64,000 nucleotides of DNA from Scatophagus argus (GCF_020382885.2 NW_025421230.1:143862-207861), one strand, 5' to 3'; counted from the first letter of the stretch, positions 11,520-24,191 are shown. Numbers and translations are program-made. The notes: a model not told the origin generated them from the letters alone.

Positions 11520-14120
11520 CTGAAGCCAGGCTGCCTCTGCGCTTGAAAATCCCAGACTGGATACATAACGACAACCAAAAATACAGAGATGCAATTACAG
11601 CACTCGGTACGGATGTCCAGGGTGCGTTTTCAGTTTCACAGGATACCACTGCTCTGGAGATGATAAGTCAGGGCTCGGAAGAGACTGTGGGCACATTCTT
11701 GGCGCACCTCACAGTTGCCTTTGACTGTCACAGTGGCACGGAACACCCAGAGACTATGGGATACCCCCCACTGTCTGCTTACTAATCAAACCTTAAAAGC
11801 TTGTTTCTGAGCAGAATGCACCCCTCACTGGCAGAAACCTGCCACTGCATTACCTGAAGAACATGTGGCTTAGCAGATATTTTACAACATGCTGAGCAGG
11901 AAGAAGACATTCAGAAACATCAGAACGCACTGAAGAAAAAGAAAAGACAGGAGAAACTGGATGAGGTCCAGCTGACCATGTACAATGCAATGAGAGGTGG
12001 GGCACGAGGACGAGGCAGAGGCAGAGGCAGGTTTCGAAACAACGTGCGGGGCAGAGGAGGCAGCCACTGGGACCCAGAAGAATGTTTTAACTGTAGAGAA
12101 AAAGGACATTGGTCAAATGAGTGCCCCACCATGAGGGAGGAAGGAGAACAGCCCAGAACCCCAGAAGAACAGGAGCCACCCAGGAGGAAGCAGGATGAGG
12201 TAACACACAAACACACTCGCACACCAGACAGGGACACAAACACAAGACTAGTATTGTTTGGAAAGAAAAATGATTCGAAACGGATTCCTGAAAGTGATGT
12301 ATTTGCCTATGCAATGTATCATGATGAAGATTACAAAAAATTTCCTACGTTAACCTTATCTGTTGGAAGACATGATGTGACATGATGCAGACATGTAGAT
12401 TCAGGAGCTACTACATCTCTTTTAACAACATCAGCCTTACCATTTGTTCCAAAACTCAATGGTAGAACTTGTTTAACTATTGACACGAGTGGACAGACAT
12501 GTGAGGGACAGTTATTCGGTCCCTATCCACTGTGAACTGGATGATCAGATGACTAAACGCTCATTCATTGTTTCAAAGAACTCCCCGGTCAATTTGCTGG
12601 GCAGGGACTTAATGTGCAGTTTTAGCATAACTCTCCACTCCACACCAGATGGTGTAAGTTTTGAAACAGGATGATCTAGGCTATCAATATCCAACACAAA
12701 TGGTTAAATACAGCCCATTGGGACTGCTCTATGTCTATGAGTGGCAACTGTTACACGACTCACACACACACACACACACACTCCAGAGAGCCTGATGTCA
12801 TTCACACACAGGACACTACATGACACCACAGGAATTACATTGTACACCACATATCAGTAAAGGGAAAGACACAGATTTTGAGAAAGGTTGGCATTGGAAG
12901 GTTGAGAAACCAGAGAGGTTAACATTGACACATATCTACTGGACAAAGTGCAGTACTGCAGAACAGAGGATCCAAGGACAGTGTATAGCAAAACCAATAA
13001 TGTATATCCTTTGGGCTAAACATAAGTATGATGTTGGACTGAAAGATGCAACACCTGTGGTAGTTCATTCTAAATCAGACTACAGGTCTAAAACAGTACC
13101 CCTTAAAACAAGAAGCCATAAATGGCATTACACTGGTGTTTGACTTTGATTACTTAAGGCAGGCATAATTGTCCCATGTTATGATTCACCAGTGCGCACT
13201 CCAATATTTCCTGTTAAAAAAAGTTAGAGATGAGGGTCGGCCGACACGGACTGTAACTAAAAAAAACAAGTTTTGAGCTTCCTAGTAATGATGTCATTTT
13301 GTAGACAGTGGATCCCTACTTACTCAGAGGTGAGAGGCGCCTCTCTCAGCCACAGTCCATGGTAAACAATTGGCAGCTCACAACAAAGTCATATGCACTC
13401 CAGAAGCAAGGCCTTTGAAGATTTGAAAAGTGCACTTGGCTTGCCAATCCCAAACAAACCATTTGTACAGTTTGTGGACCAAAAAGGTGGATATGCCACT
13501 TCTGTCCTCTATCAAAAACATGGGGACAAACTTAGACCTTTTGCTTATTTTTCTATCCAGTAGCAACAGGGCAGCCTTTCTGCCTGAGAGCTGTAGCAGC
13601 TGCAGAGAAGACAATGACATCCTCCAGAGATTTTGAACTCACACTCATGGTTCCACATGCAGTGGGTCATATCACTCAACACAAAAGACTTCACATCTGT
13701 CTGCCCAGTGCTGGTTAAGATACCAACTCTTGTGCTTTTCCACATGCGCGCGAATTAGTAACAAGCATAGTTTGAGTCCGTTTGAGATTCATGGGAAGCC
13801 TCCAAACACAGGGCTTAGGCCAGGGACTCTCTTTAGACTCTAAGCTGTATGATGATGACATGTTAAACTACTGTGTAAGTCTCTCGGTTTCACTCTCCTC
13901 TCTCCACTCATGGGTAAAAACAACACCACTTAAAGCCTGGCGACTGGGTGATTATCAAAAACTTCAGGAGAAAGCACTGGAAACAGTGGCAGTTCAGAGG
14001 CCCCTTTCAGATCCTCCTTATCATTCAGACAGCTGTAAAGGTCGCTGGGAGAATCTCCTGGATCCACGCCAACCATTGAAAGCGCATCCCGGAGCCAGAA
14101 GACACCCATCCATCGATGAC
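11520..14120 (+). mobile_element. Endogenous retrovirus remnant (gag-pro-pol)
   Basis: Plus-strand pieces in retroviral order: a gag capsid-like stretch at 11,543-11,785; an Arg/Gly-rich nucleocapsid with one zinc knuckle (CX2CX4HX4C) at 12,083-12,124; an aspartic protease with DSGAT at 12,398-12,412 and a VNLLGRDLM stretch at about 12,570-12,610; an RT entry passage around 13,080-13,250; an RNase H-like piece at about 13,430-13,560; and the integrase C-terminal fold (LKPGDW...GPFQ) at about 13,920-14,090. The RT core, integrase catalytic core and env are missing, and frames are broken by many stops and shifts. The protease and integrase tail are of the gamma/epsilon-retrovirus kind. Not replication competent. 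Confidence 0.8.
12757..12782. repeat. CA microsatellite in the ERV remnant
   Basis: An uninterrupted run of about eleven CA units lies between the protease and RT remnants. Confidence 0.9.
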
Positions 14121-16867
14121 TCCCAAGTCAGCGGAGAGTAGCGTGCCAAGCTACCAACGAACCTGAAGGTGAGCTGCCACCCACTATACACACACGACAA
14201 ATAAGAGTGGGGCTGCATGGACCAACATGGCTACAGGTGGCAGTTGAGCCCACCTTAGTCGCACCAGTGATTGACACAATACACATACTCTCCTGAGATT
14301 TACACTTGCACACACGAGCAACCTTGAGTTGCCATGGCACCCATTCAGACACAATAACTGTTAGCCAGAAATCCAAATAATCATCTTCTCTGTGGCCTTG
14401 TTGTTATCTGTGAGCTGTTTCATATAAAAACGTGGCTGAGAATATTTTTTGCACTGTCTCCTTCTAGTGTACCTGTTGCTACTTTATTGGTTTCAGTCCT
14501 CTTGCAAGAGCTAAAATAAAATACATTTAGACAGTTTTCTTCTTTTCTCACAGTCTCTTAATTCCCCTCATTTTTTCCACCGCAATACCAAATGTGAAGA
14601 ATAAGCCGTGCAGCCTACACTGCCTTCCTGAAAGTCTGGGTAGGCTGCACAGCCTGTTCTTCACAGCGCTATATAAATAATTGAACCATATTATATCTTA
14701 TCTCACCAAGGACTGTGCCTATATGTTTTGGTGCCATTTCAATAAACTGAGCTTGTATGTTTCAATGTCTTGATGAGTGTGGCTGCAGAAAAAGACAAAT
14801 GCAGTTAAGTATATATACATATACCCCAAATTGGAAAATGACATCATCTTTAATGTTGTTAATTATTTGCTTAACTTGCCTGACTTATTTGTGGTGCTGG
14901 CGCCCCACTACTTTCCTCCCAATGTCTCTCAACCATGCTCACAATTCCAAGTTGAGGTTGAACAGCGCCGTTGCTAGCCATTTGGGTACCCTAAGCACAA
15001 ATGCCTTGTGGTGCCATATCGTCACTAGTACCTAGCCTATTGAAATGATTTTTTCACGAGCCTGTTTTTTTTTGGTGCCCCCACTGGCACTTGGTGCCCT
15101 ACGCGCTGTGCGTAATGTGTGTGTGCAGAGTAACGGCGCTGGCGTTGAAAGCGTTCTGTTCAAGCCTCACACTTGAAGGGCTCATGCTCAAAATGTATTT
15201 GACAAATCCAACAACATCAGTGAGGTAGATTTTCTGTGTCGTCGGACTGAATCCATGCCCTTTGAGTTCAGCCACAAACCTTGGTGAAAATTGAATTGGG
15301 AAATTGGGATGGGGATGGGATTTTTGAGTTGGCCATGAATTGCAAAGACTGAATGATGTGAATTGCATGCCATATAGCGTTCTCTAGCATTTTCATTGTG
15401 GGGTTGGCACCTGCAACATGGCCTTGATAATCTCTGATCAATTTTTCTGAAGAGAAAGAATCCAGAAGCAAAATAATATCAGACAGTAGTTAACATCTAT
15501 CTCTGACATCTACACTACTGACTGTGCAATGGAAATATGATGAAATATGGTATATTTACCATAAGCAGGTGTTAGTGATGGCGAATATGCCTTGAGGCCA
15601 TTGTACTTAACAACCTGGAATAAAATAAAATGAAAGAAGCATCCAAACTAGTGTCACAGGAAAAAGCCACTTATAATTTAGCAGTTAAATCAAACAAATA
15701 AGATAAAACTGGTTAGATAGTTAGTCAGATATATTCCTGAGGACCCCCTTACAATTTTGCACATCTGCTAAATGAAAAAAGGGCAAAAAGGCTCCTGTAG
15801 GTTTGTTGTTTTTATCAACACCGTCATTTTCTCTGTCCGACGGTGGTGAAAGAAAGTAAAATTTACATGATAAGTGATTTGTTGCACCAAATTTTTAAAT
15901 TAAGTGAATGAGCAAAGTTAAATGTATTTGAGTGGAGAAAATCTTTTGTATTTTGTATGTATTTTTGAATACTTTCAATCTGTTTGTCTAAAACAGCCAA
16001 ATTATTCATGTAATTGTTCCTTTAAATGAAAGAATGTGTTCATTTATGTCCAGAACTGTTATTCTTTATATTAAATGCAAATGATAAGAGTTCTCAAAGA
16101 GCACATGTGACACAGCATAAAAATTAAATAAAAAGGAATATTCCACATTTAACATGTACTAAAGGTGCAGACACAAGGGTTTAAATGCTCTAAATCTATA
16201 TCAGACCAAACCAAAATAGGAATCATTAACTTTCTATTGTGTGGTGTAATGGTGTTGACAAAAACGTTATGACAGGAAAAACACACATTTTATGTACAAA
16301 TGACATAAAACTTTACTTACATTACTTAATTGTTGAGAATTATTTCAGTAAACATGAGTATAGACTTAATTGTTTTGTAAAACAAACAGAAGATGATCAA
16401 TATTTGGAGAGAAAAAAACATCGAGGAAGCAGTTCTTTATTTTGGCCACTTGGGGGCAGAAAAACTCTACGGCAAGCTAGTGTTCTAACTTCTAACAGAT
16501 AAATGCAGATTACACTTCCACTTGAGACAAACTTCATGGTGCGATTGGACAATCTTTTACCCCAGCTGACATTTGTTTTCCCGAAAAAGGGAGGTGTTTC
16601 TGGCCAGAAACTATCCAAACATTTGTAAATCTGTGTATACAATGTTATGGATTTTTTTTTCATACATACTTCAGACACTGTGTAATTGTATTGTCCATAT
16701 GAAGCCCCAGTTTGCATCATCACTAACAGCCTGGATTATTTGCAAAAATAATTTCTAAGGAAATGGTGCCAGTTCAATCCTGTTTTCTCAGGTGGTGGAT
16801 AATAAAAGTTCAAGTGCTTTGAGCAAGGTGCTGATAGTCCTTAGCTCAGTGGCCAGAAAATCGGGGT
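14121..16867. other. No convincing gene; possible LTR remnant, hairpin, unassigned minus-strand coding-like piece
   Basis: 14,400-14,600 follows the ERV and contains an AATAAA at about 14,516, so a decayed 3' LTR is possible but no matching 5' LTR was found. 14,596-14,662 is a 23-bp inverted repeat. 15,188-15,471 has overlapping minus-strand open frames (DYQGHVAGANPTMKMLENAIW) that look coding-like but that I do not recognise. 15,500-16,860 is A/T-rich with nothing identifiable. Confidence 0.3.
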
Positions 16868-17355
16868 TCTTTCTCTCTCTGTATCTTTCTGCAGGTCTCT
16901 CTCCATCCAGATCCACATGTTGAACTACAAACCCAGTGTCTACTGTCGACATCTGCCTATGTCGTTCTTCTATGTAGTGCTGTTATAACTAACTTGTCAG
17001 CTAAAAAACAAATACATACAATACATAGTCTTCAGAATTCCAATTCCAATTATAACAACCTATCATGTTTGTCCTTTGTAATTTATTATGTCTATTTCAT
17101 GTATGTTTCTTTCTCTCTCTCTCTCTTTCATCCTCTCTATCCTGTCTACCTCTTCTTCTCTTCCTTCACCCAGCCGACTCTCAGCAGGATAGTTCTCCCT
17201 TGTGAGCCGGGTCCTGCTCAAGGTTTCTTCCTGTTAAAAGGGAGTTTTTCCTTGCCACTGTCTGCTTGCTCGGGGGTTCAGGCTCTGGGTTTCTGTAAAG
17301 CACCTAGAGACAATTTTGATTGTATACAGTGCTATATAAATAAAATTGAACTGAA
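16868..17355 (+). mobile_element. L2-type LINE 3' untranslated end
   Basis: Same family as 10,562-11,462: ctctctccatccagatcc, then aaggtttcttcctgttaaa, agacaattttgattg and a tail of AATTGAACTG type at about 17,340. A TC-rich run lies at 17,108-17,128. The copy is 5'-truncated. Confidence 0.85.
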
Positions 17356-17619
17356 TTAAATTATAAATAACAACATTTGTCCAGAAATAAGCAAAGGCCA
17401 TCATCCCAATGGCAGATGTTTAAGAGGCTCAAAAAGCCATTAGCCAGTCTCTGCAGCATGTGACTAACAGACTGTGCAAGTGTATGACTGAGACCTGTTC
17501 AGCAAAATATAAGTGTATTGACTTGCACTCACTTTTGCGGAAAAGCTAACATCTATCTTAAGCCTAGTACACATGACTTGTACATCTAATTCCGGAGTCA
17601 AATTCCTTGTTTGTACACA

Positions 17620-19800
17620 CAAACTTGGCCAATAAAGCTGATTCTGATTCTGATAAAAGTATGGAGACAAGACCTCTATCGGATGCCAGGAGAAGGTCAT
17701 TAGAAATTTCAGTGCTGTTGCACTGCTGCAAATCAGTGCTGTTTCACTACTATGGTGTGCTCTAAATCCAGATTAGAGTGGAGATGTCGATGTAGCCGCT
17801 CTAGGACAACCTTCTCAAGGATCTTGGAGATGCATGGAAGGTTGGATGTAGATCTGTAAGTAACTAATACATCTGGGTCAAGGGAAGGTTTCTTTAATAG
17901 TGGTTTGATGACAGCCACCTTAAAGGCCTGAGGTAACCTGTGACTAAAGAGAGATTGATCTGGTTCAGTACAGAAATGTTAGAGTAGACAAGTGGATGAC
18001 TTGGGTGAGGTATTGACTGAAGTTAACTTAACTGAGAGGTGAATGGGGGAGAAGCTGTCCAAACATACTAACGGTGTGGAGGTTGCTATAAGAGAAACTG
18101 TATTTGGTGGCGTATTACTGCCAATCCTCGCTCTGATGTTCACAATCTTATCAGTGAAGAAAGTTAAGAAATCATGAGTGCTGAGAGTCAGGGGATGCAT
18201 GGCTCAACAGCCCTATGGTTTTTAGTCAGCCTGGCCACAGTATTGAAGAGGAATCGAGGATCATTCTTGTTCCTTTCTATTAATGAGGAGTAATATGCCC
18301 TTCTGGTGCTACAAAGTTCTTTTTTATACATTAATAAACTATTTTTCCAGGTTTGACGATCCTCGACACATTGGCTGGAATGTAATTTTCTTTCCAGCTG
18401 TCTAGTTTTCTGTTTCAATATGTGTAGATTTGAATTGTACCAAGGGGCTACTCTCTTCTGGTCAATAACCTTCTTTTTCAGAGGGGCTACAGAATTATGG
18501 GTCCCAAGAAATGATGTTGCAGTGCTATCTACATAAACGTCTACCTGTGAGGGAGTGAAATTGGCATAGTTGCCCTCCATTGTATTAATATAGGGTAGCT
18601 CTGCTGGGACACGTTCTTTGAATTTAGATACAGCAGTGTCAGAAAGGCATCTGCTGTAGTGGATTTTTTTTCCAGGCAAAGTATAGTTTGCCAAAGTAAA
18701 TTCAAATGTTATTAAGGAGTGGTCGGACAAGATAGGATTTTGGGGGAAAATTGTAAGGTGGTCAGTCTCAATGCCATAGGTTAGCACCAGGTCTGCGTAT
18801 GATTAAAGGAGTGAGTGGGTTTATTTACCCTCGAGGGAAGCCAATTGAGTCTACCAGTGATCTGAATGCAGAAGCTAGACAGTCATTTTCAACATCCACA
18901 CAAATGTTAAAGCCTTCCACTATGATAACTTTGTCTGAGTTTATTGCTAAATATGATAGAAAGTCAGGGAATTCATTTAAGAACTCAGAATAAGGCGCTG
19001 GGGGACCACACCACAGCAAATAAAAGTGGTTTATCTGCTCTCCAGTCTGTGTGTGAGAAGCTAAGAGTAAGAGTTTCAAATGAATTGTATTTAGCAGTAG
19101 GTTTAGGCTTAATATGCAGATCGTGACTGATAAACTGCTGCCACTCCTCCTCCTCTATCAGTATTTCTGGGTACTTGGTAGTTAATGCAGCACGGAGGGG
19201 TCGATTCATTTAAACTGAGAAATTCATCCTGCTGCAACCGGGTTTCTGTGAGTGACATTACATCAATATGGTGATCGAGTATCAGATCATTTATTAGCAG
19301 AGATTTGGACATGAGGGACTGAATATTTAATAAACCACATTTAATACTTGGACTGGTTAACTAGAGTAGTTGTTTTGATTTTAACTATATTTTCATGAAC
19401 AACTCTATGAACAACTCAGTTTCAATGGGGTGTGAAGAGGGTTGGGGGGGCGACAGTAGAAAGGAGCTTGCAGAAGGGTGTGTAAGACAGCAGCTCTGCC
19501 CCCTGGTCTGGAATCTGGGTGGTTGTCATGGCTTTTGGTGGTGTACAGAATTTACTATGTTCAAAGACAAGAGAGCTGCCCCATCCAAAGTAGGATGGAT
19601 GCCACCTCTCCTAACCAGACCAGGTTTTCCCCAGAAACTTTTCCAGTTGTCTATATAGGCCACGTTGTTTGCCGAACACCACCGAGACATCCAGCAATGA
19701 AGCGACCACATGCGACTAAACATGTGGTCACCAGCCAAATTGGGCAGGGGACCAGAGAAAACTATGGTGTCTATATCTACCACAACAGGAAGTGCCCAAA
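17620..19800 (-). mobile_element. LINE with SGNH-esterase ORF1, endonuclease and RT start
   Basis: Going 5' to 3' on the minus strand: 19,783-19,526 encodes an SGNH-esterase-like ORF1 end (FSGPLPNL, then IHPTLDGAALLS); 19,312-18,825 the endonuclease start ([19 protein letters not shown]); 18,787-18,188 endonuclease end (LSDHSLITFEF) and linker (RVAPWYNSNL, TRQLERK); 17,918-17,733 the RT entry (VIKPLLKKPSLDPD, ISNLP-like). Such an ORF1 esterase is known in CR1/L2-clade LINEs. The RT palm is absent and the frames are broken in several places. A separate CTGATTCTGATT tail at 17,640-17,660 belongs to another LINE. Confidence 0.8.
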
Positions 19801-20019
19801 ATTGACAACAAATTTCAAGAGGTCACTGAAGACCAATTTCTCTGCATGTAAAGACCAACAAACCAAACATCTAACCTTTACAGCCTTAAATGAAAAAAAC
19901 TCTGAGTTGATCTCCAAGTGGAATCAAATGTTAACAGAAGAGTCACAGAGACTGTCCAGTTTTCTGAAGCCCAACCCTTGTTATATGTGCAATACACAAA
20001 ATATCCTACTACTCTGTAT

Positions 20020-20310
20020 ATAATTTCTATTTGCACAATTTAAGTTAATATTAACAATGTATATAGTGTCCATTTTGAAGGGTATATTTCTTTACTTCTT
20101 GATTTTCTATTCTTGTATTTCCATTTTTTTATTATTATTATTACTATTATTATATTACTATTTGTGGATTGGGTTTAATTACCATTTTATTTTATTTGTA
20201 TCTTTTTAATGTTACTTTCCTCTTTATTTACCTGTACTGTGAAATGGAGCACTGCAATCCAACAATTTCCTGCAAGGGTTTAATAAAGGATTTTGATTCT
20301 GAAACTATTT
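20020..20310 (+). mobile_element. LINE 3' end
   Basis: A/T-rich sequence ends in aacaatttcctgcaagggt, then AATAAAGG and gattctga. This is the same style of terminus as other fish LINEs in the window. No coding part can be attached to it with confidence. Confidence 0.5.
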
Positions 20311-20574
20311 CACGGGGGTGTTCACCAAGTTCTTAACAAAGATACATCAGTGGAATGAAATACTCGCCCCTGCCTACCTACATCGACATTGTGGTCCACT
20401 GTCTTTATATTACAATGTAAGAAAACCAACAACTCTCTCAGTTTCACAAACTGTGTGACCAAACATCAGTCAAGTCTTACCTGCAGACCACTGTGGAAAA
20501 ACCTCTGGGGATTCTGATGAGGATTAAAGTCACTGTCAGTGTTGTGCTTCATTATTAGCAGCGAGGTATATCGT

Positions 20575-20704
20575 AATCTCGCGAGATTTGGAGAGCCAAT
20601 CTGCGATGCTTTCCCAGGTGCTAAGTTGAAGCAAGACGTGCTAAATGGATGAGGCGAAACACAGGGAGACTTAATTGTGCAGTTAATGGACGTAAGAGGT
20701 AAGA
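20575..20704 (+). promoter_or_regulatory. Candidate promoter and 5' untranslated exon of gene A
   Basis: The palindrome aatctcgcgagatt at 20,575-20,588 contains TCTCGCGAGA, a strong core-promoter element of TATA-less vertebrate genes, known to bind BANP. About 110 bases downstream is a consensus donor (gag/gtaagaa, 20,698/20,699). No long frame starts here, so this would be a non-coding first exon. The next good acceptor on this strand is at 22,651, just before gene A. The link to gene A is inference. Confidence 0.45.
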
Positions 20705-20740
20705 AACTGATTGTAACTTTATACTTACGATAGTGCATGC

Positions 20741-21999
20741 TGAGTTCGTCATGCCATTATGTACTGATCTTATTCACTGCTCCAGCATTTCATGACGAAT
20801 CGCTACATTTCCTTGTTTAAAATGTACTGCAAGATGCAGTTTATTTCCAAACCGCGATGAGCGCTGAAACTATTTTTAGCCTAAATGCGATATGTCCTCT
20901 CGACCAATCTGAAAATAAAATGAATAACTGTTAATTTTTCTCTGCTTATTTCTATTTATCCTTAACATGTCATTGATATGTCAGGCAAAGGAAAATCTCC
21001 TCACCCGCTACTTCCTCATATGGCGACAAACACCAGGCCTGCACTATACAAAGACAGTTAATAAAACTGTGCCTGATAGTGATAATAAATATTGTGGTTC
21101 AGTAGCAACATCTGAAACGATATTCTAACTATTTTAATTGAGCTATAAGAAGTCCTCTATGAGACCATGCCATTTACTCAAGCAATAATGTCTGAACACT
21201 AACCATTTTAACAGGATAAATTGAATATTAACAAAATGTGTGGGTCTAGGTAAAAAATTTTCCTGAAAACTATTAAAATGCAATTATAGCGTTTTGGAAA
21301 AGAGCTCTTCAAATAAAGAGTCATTAAGGACTGTTGTTTTCAGTGACGGCTGGTAATGACCTAGTAGAAGAAAAGAAGATGAAAAATGCCGGGCGCTAAC
21401 ATGAATGAGGTGGATCATCTTCTTAATAATCCGTGTTTTTTCAATGTCCTATGAAGAAAAAATTTGTCAAAACAGTGCATGTGTGTGTACATGTGCATGC
21501 CCAAGTATATAAATATACATATAGAAATATAAATATATATATTGAGAGAGAGAGAGAGAATGAGAATGTTACTTTTACTTTAACTTGCAATTCTGTGGCT
21601 ATAATTTATTTGTTAGCCCACTCAATCAGCACCAGCCGCCACTGATTGTTTTCAATAGTCTACATATTTACGTGTTGTGTTCAACTGATCTAATTGAGTC
21701 TATCTGACAAAAAAAGCTGCAGCATGTTTCTAAAAATCTCTATACTGCATGACCAGAAATGTGGTTAAACAAGGCTTTTGAAAAATGGAGTCGTTACAGC
21801 ACACACACAAAATCATATCATTACTTTCCTTAAATGACAGGCTTTGGATGCACTGGAGGAAATGCTAGTTTTCTCTCTGTAGTGTTTTGAATTTGGCCTG
21901 CAGTAACCATTTTAAAAGCTAGTCAACAGGTTTACATATTGTTACTTCAATTTTTACTCTTCTTGGACATACCGTGAAGATATTTAAAGTAAAGTGACA
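20741..21999. other. No recognisable gene
   Basis: A/T-rich, intron-like. A mixed TA/GA microsatellite lies at about 21,510-21,560. I see no transposon terminus or coding stretch. Confidence 0.35.
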
Positions 22000-22246
22000 T
22001 ATTTTTGTCATTGGAGGGAACTCACTCCAACGAAATTTGTTCTCTGCATTTAACCCACCCAAGTGACGTGCACACACACACAGCAAACCCGGGGCAGTGG
22101 GCGACCGCGTGCAGCGCCCGGGGAGCAGTGGGGGTAGGTACCTTGCTCAAGGGTACCTCAGCCATGGACACCGGGACGGGGAATCGAACCAGCGATCCAC
22201 CGGTTACGGGTCCGACACCCTAACCGCTGATCCACGACTGCCCCCA
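22000..22246 (-). mobile_element. tRNA-derived SINE
   Basis: On the minus strand the element starts GGGGGCAGTCGTGGATCAGC at about 22,245 and has an A box (TGGATCAGCGGTTAGGG) and a perfect B box (GGTTCGATTCC), the internal RNA polymerase III promoter. It then leaves tRNA likeness and ends near 22,000 after a CA run. It is not a functional tRNA gene, because no acceptor stem is formed. It sits in the presumed first intron of gene A. Confidence 0.75.
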
Positions 22247-22651
22247 AGTGATTGATTATACAGAGGATATTGTTATCAGTGGTAAAGCTGTTATAGCTTT
22301 TTAGGTGGTATTCAGATGTTAGACTTTACTAGGGTTTTTACCCTAAAGGTGATTGTACTTTGGTGAAATTACTGTGGCATACTGAAACAGTACATGAAAA
22401 TGTGGCCAAGGTCCTTGTGGGCCTTAGACTCAAATTTGCTACTACACTGAAATCTTGGGAAGGCCAGCTGTAATGTCCAATAGTAGAGTTGTAATAGCTT
22501 TCTAAATTGTTTTCAGAGGGCTCTTTTAGACTTTGACAAGACTGTTACCCTAAACATTGAAGTACAGAAATAAAGGGTAATATTGAAATAACATATTCAA
22601 GTACTGTGTTTTAAAATACAAATGTATTATTATTTCTATCACACCCTACAG

Positions 22652-24191
22652 ATCACATTGATGTTAATCCTTCAAGCCCCCAAACATTCCCATGGCTTTG
22701 GTCTTGCTCATCGGTCTGGTGTCAGTACTTTTGACATCCACCTGTGGATTGAATTTAACCAGCCCCTCTTCTGAATACCAAGCAGCGCTAGGACATGACA
22801 TCAGCCTCAGATGCCATTTCACCCTTGCTTCTGTGGATGTTGGTGAGTTGGAGATTGAGTGGACGGTCAACCGTTCAGATGGTCAAGAGGAAGAGGAACA
22901 CCTCATCTGTTACACTGAGGGCGTAATACACCACTTCACTGGTTTTGAAGGCCGAGTCCACTTTTCCTCTCCAGATCCCCAAGATGGAGACGCTTCACTA
23001 ACCATTAAACGTGTTAAGATTACAGACAAAGGTACTTACCAATGTACAGTAAAAAAGTTTCGAGAAGTCCAAAGCAGTCAGATTAAGCTGATGGTAATGG
23101 AGGAGGTGTCTGTTCCAGTCTATGGTTCCGATGGTGGCACTGAGTCTGATGTGGACTTAAAGCTGAGGAACAAGTCTTCACTAATCACCACCTTCCCTGC
23201 AAACTACAGTTTGTTGCCATCCACCGAAACTTCTGCAAGCTCTCATGATGACTTGTCTTCACAAGACAATGCAAAAACCGCCACAGGAACCACCACTGTA
23301 ATCACCACAGGAACTATCACAGGAACCACCACTGTAATCACCACAGGAACTAGCACAGGAACCACCACTGTAATCACCACAGGAACTATCACAGGAACCT
23401 ACCCTCACACACTCCAGGCAACTACTGTTGTGGTAATGATGTCAGTATTCAACAAAGTTTTTGGAATGGTCCATGACACCGCTGAAACCCACACGGTTCA
23501 CTTGAGCCTCACCACGGAATCTCAAAACACTTCATCACTGGATGGGAAAGTATCAGTCACAGTGGCTGCTTCTATTACTTTCATTATCATAATTTCGGCA
23601 GGTGTAATTTTCCGCTGCTGGAAACAAAAAAACAGCAGAAGTCTGATGAAGAAAATGTCTCAACTGATGAAGAGAGGTTTGACCCTGCACAGCCAGAAAT
23701 GACCACGGTAATGAAGGAATTTGATGTAGTAGTAATTACAGTTCCTGTTTTGTAAAATAATTCAATAAATAAAATCTAAATAATTTTTTATATCAAAGGT
23801 AGACTGTATAGAGAACACATGGAATTTGTGGGAGAAGATGTGTGTGTAACATAACCAAAACCCTTATGAAAATCAAGGTGAGTGGTAAACCTCATTAAGG
23901 TTAAGGGTAGAGGCTTGATTTATTGTTCATAACATTTTTACGTCAGAAATGTAAATGTCATTTTTGTCCTTGGCAGGAGGAAGATTCTACAGAAGAGATA
24001 CCTGAAACAAATGTGGATTATGAGGGTAAGAACTTGAGCTGAGAAATCATATTTCACTGCAGTATTGAATTTAAGGGATTGTGGCGTGCAAGCCAAATCT
24101 TCCATTCAATTAAAATAGCTCTATTTCTCTCTTTTCCTTTGTAGATGGAGAAGTTATGGGAGCATTACTTTCAAAGATTACCAGCTTGTGA
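22652..24191 (+). CDS. Gene A: single V-set Ig membrane protein with Thr-rich stalk (CXADR-related)
   Basis: Exon 22,652-23,707 follows an acceptor (caccctacag) and starts translation at 22,692. Residues 1-19 are a signal peptide. About 25-135 is a V-set domain with C41, W57, C108 and D102-G-Y106-x-C. Then comes a mucin-like Thr/Gly stalk with 14-residue repeats, and a TM near 287-307. The literal frame ends at 23,702. If one base were added in the A7 run at 23,626-23,632, the tail would become acidic and join in phase to exons 23,977-24,025 and 24,145-24,191, ending ITSL-stop. That fit makes either an assembly slip or a recent frameshift likely. The V domain resembles gene B. An AATAAA at 23,764 could give a short isoform. 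It is probably a cell-surface adhesion or recognition protein. Confidence 0.7.
23283..23400 (+). repeat. 42-bp coding minisatellite in gene A stalk
   Basis: Almost three units of 42 bases, each encoding TGTTTVITTGTITG or the variant with S for I. Thr-rich repeats of this kind are usually O-glycosylated and vary in copy number between alleles. This one sits between the V domain and the TM. Confidence 0.9.

Noticed and set aside
14440..14600. 3' LTR of the endogenous retrovirus
   Set aside because: An AATAAA is present but I found no matching 5' LTR, no TG/CA ends and no target-site duplication.
22130..22246. A tRNA gene
   Set aside because: A and B boxes are present but the acceptor stem and anticodon arm do not form, and the sequence continues into a SINE body.
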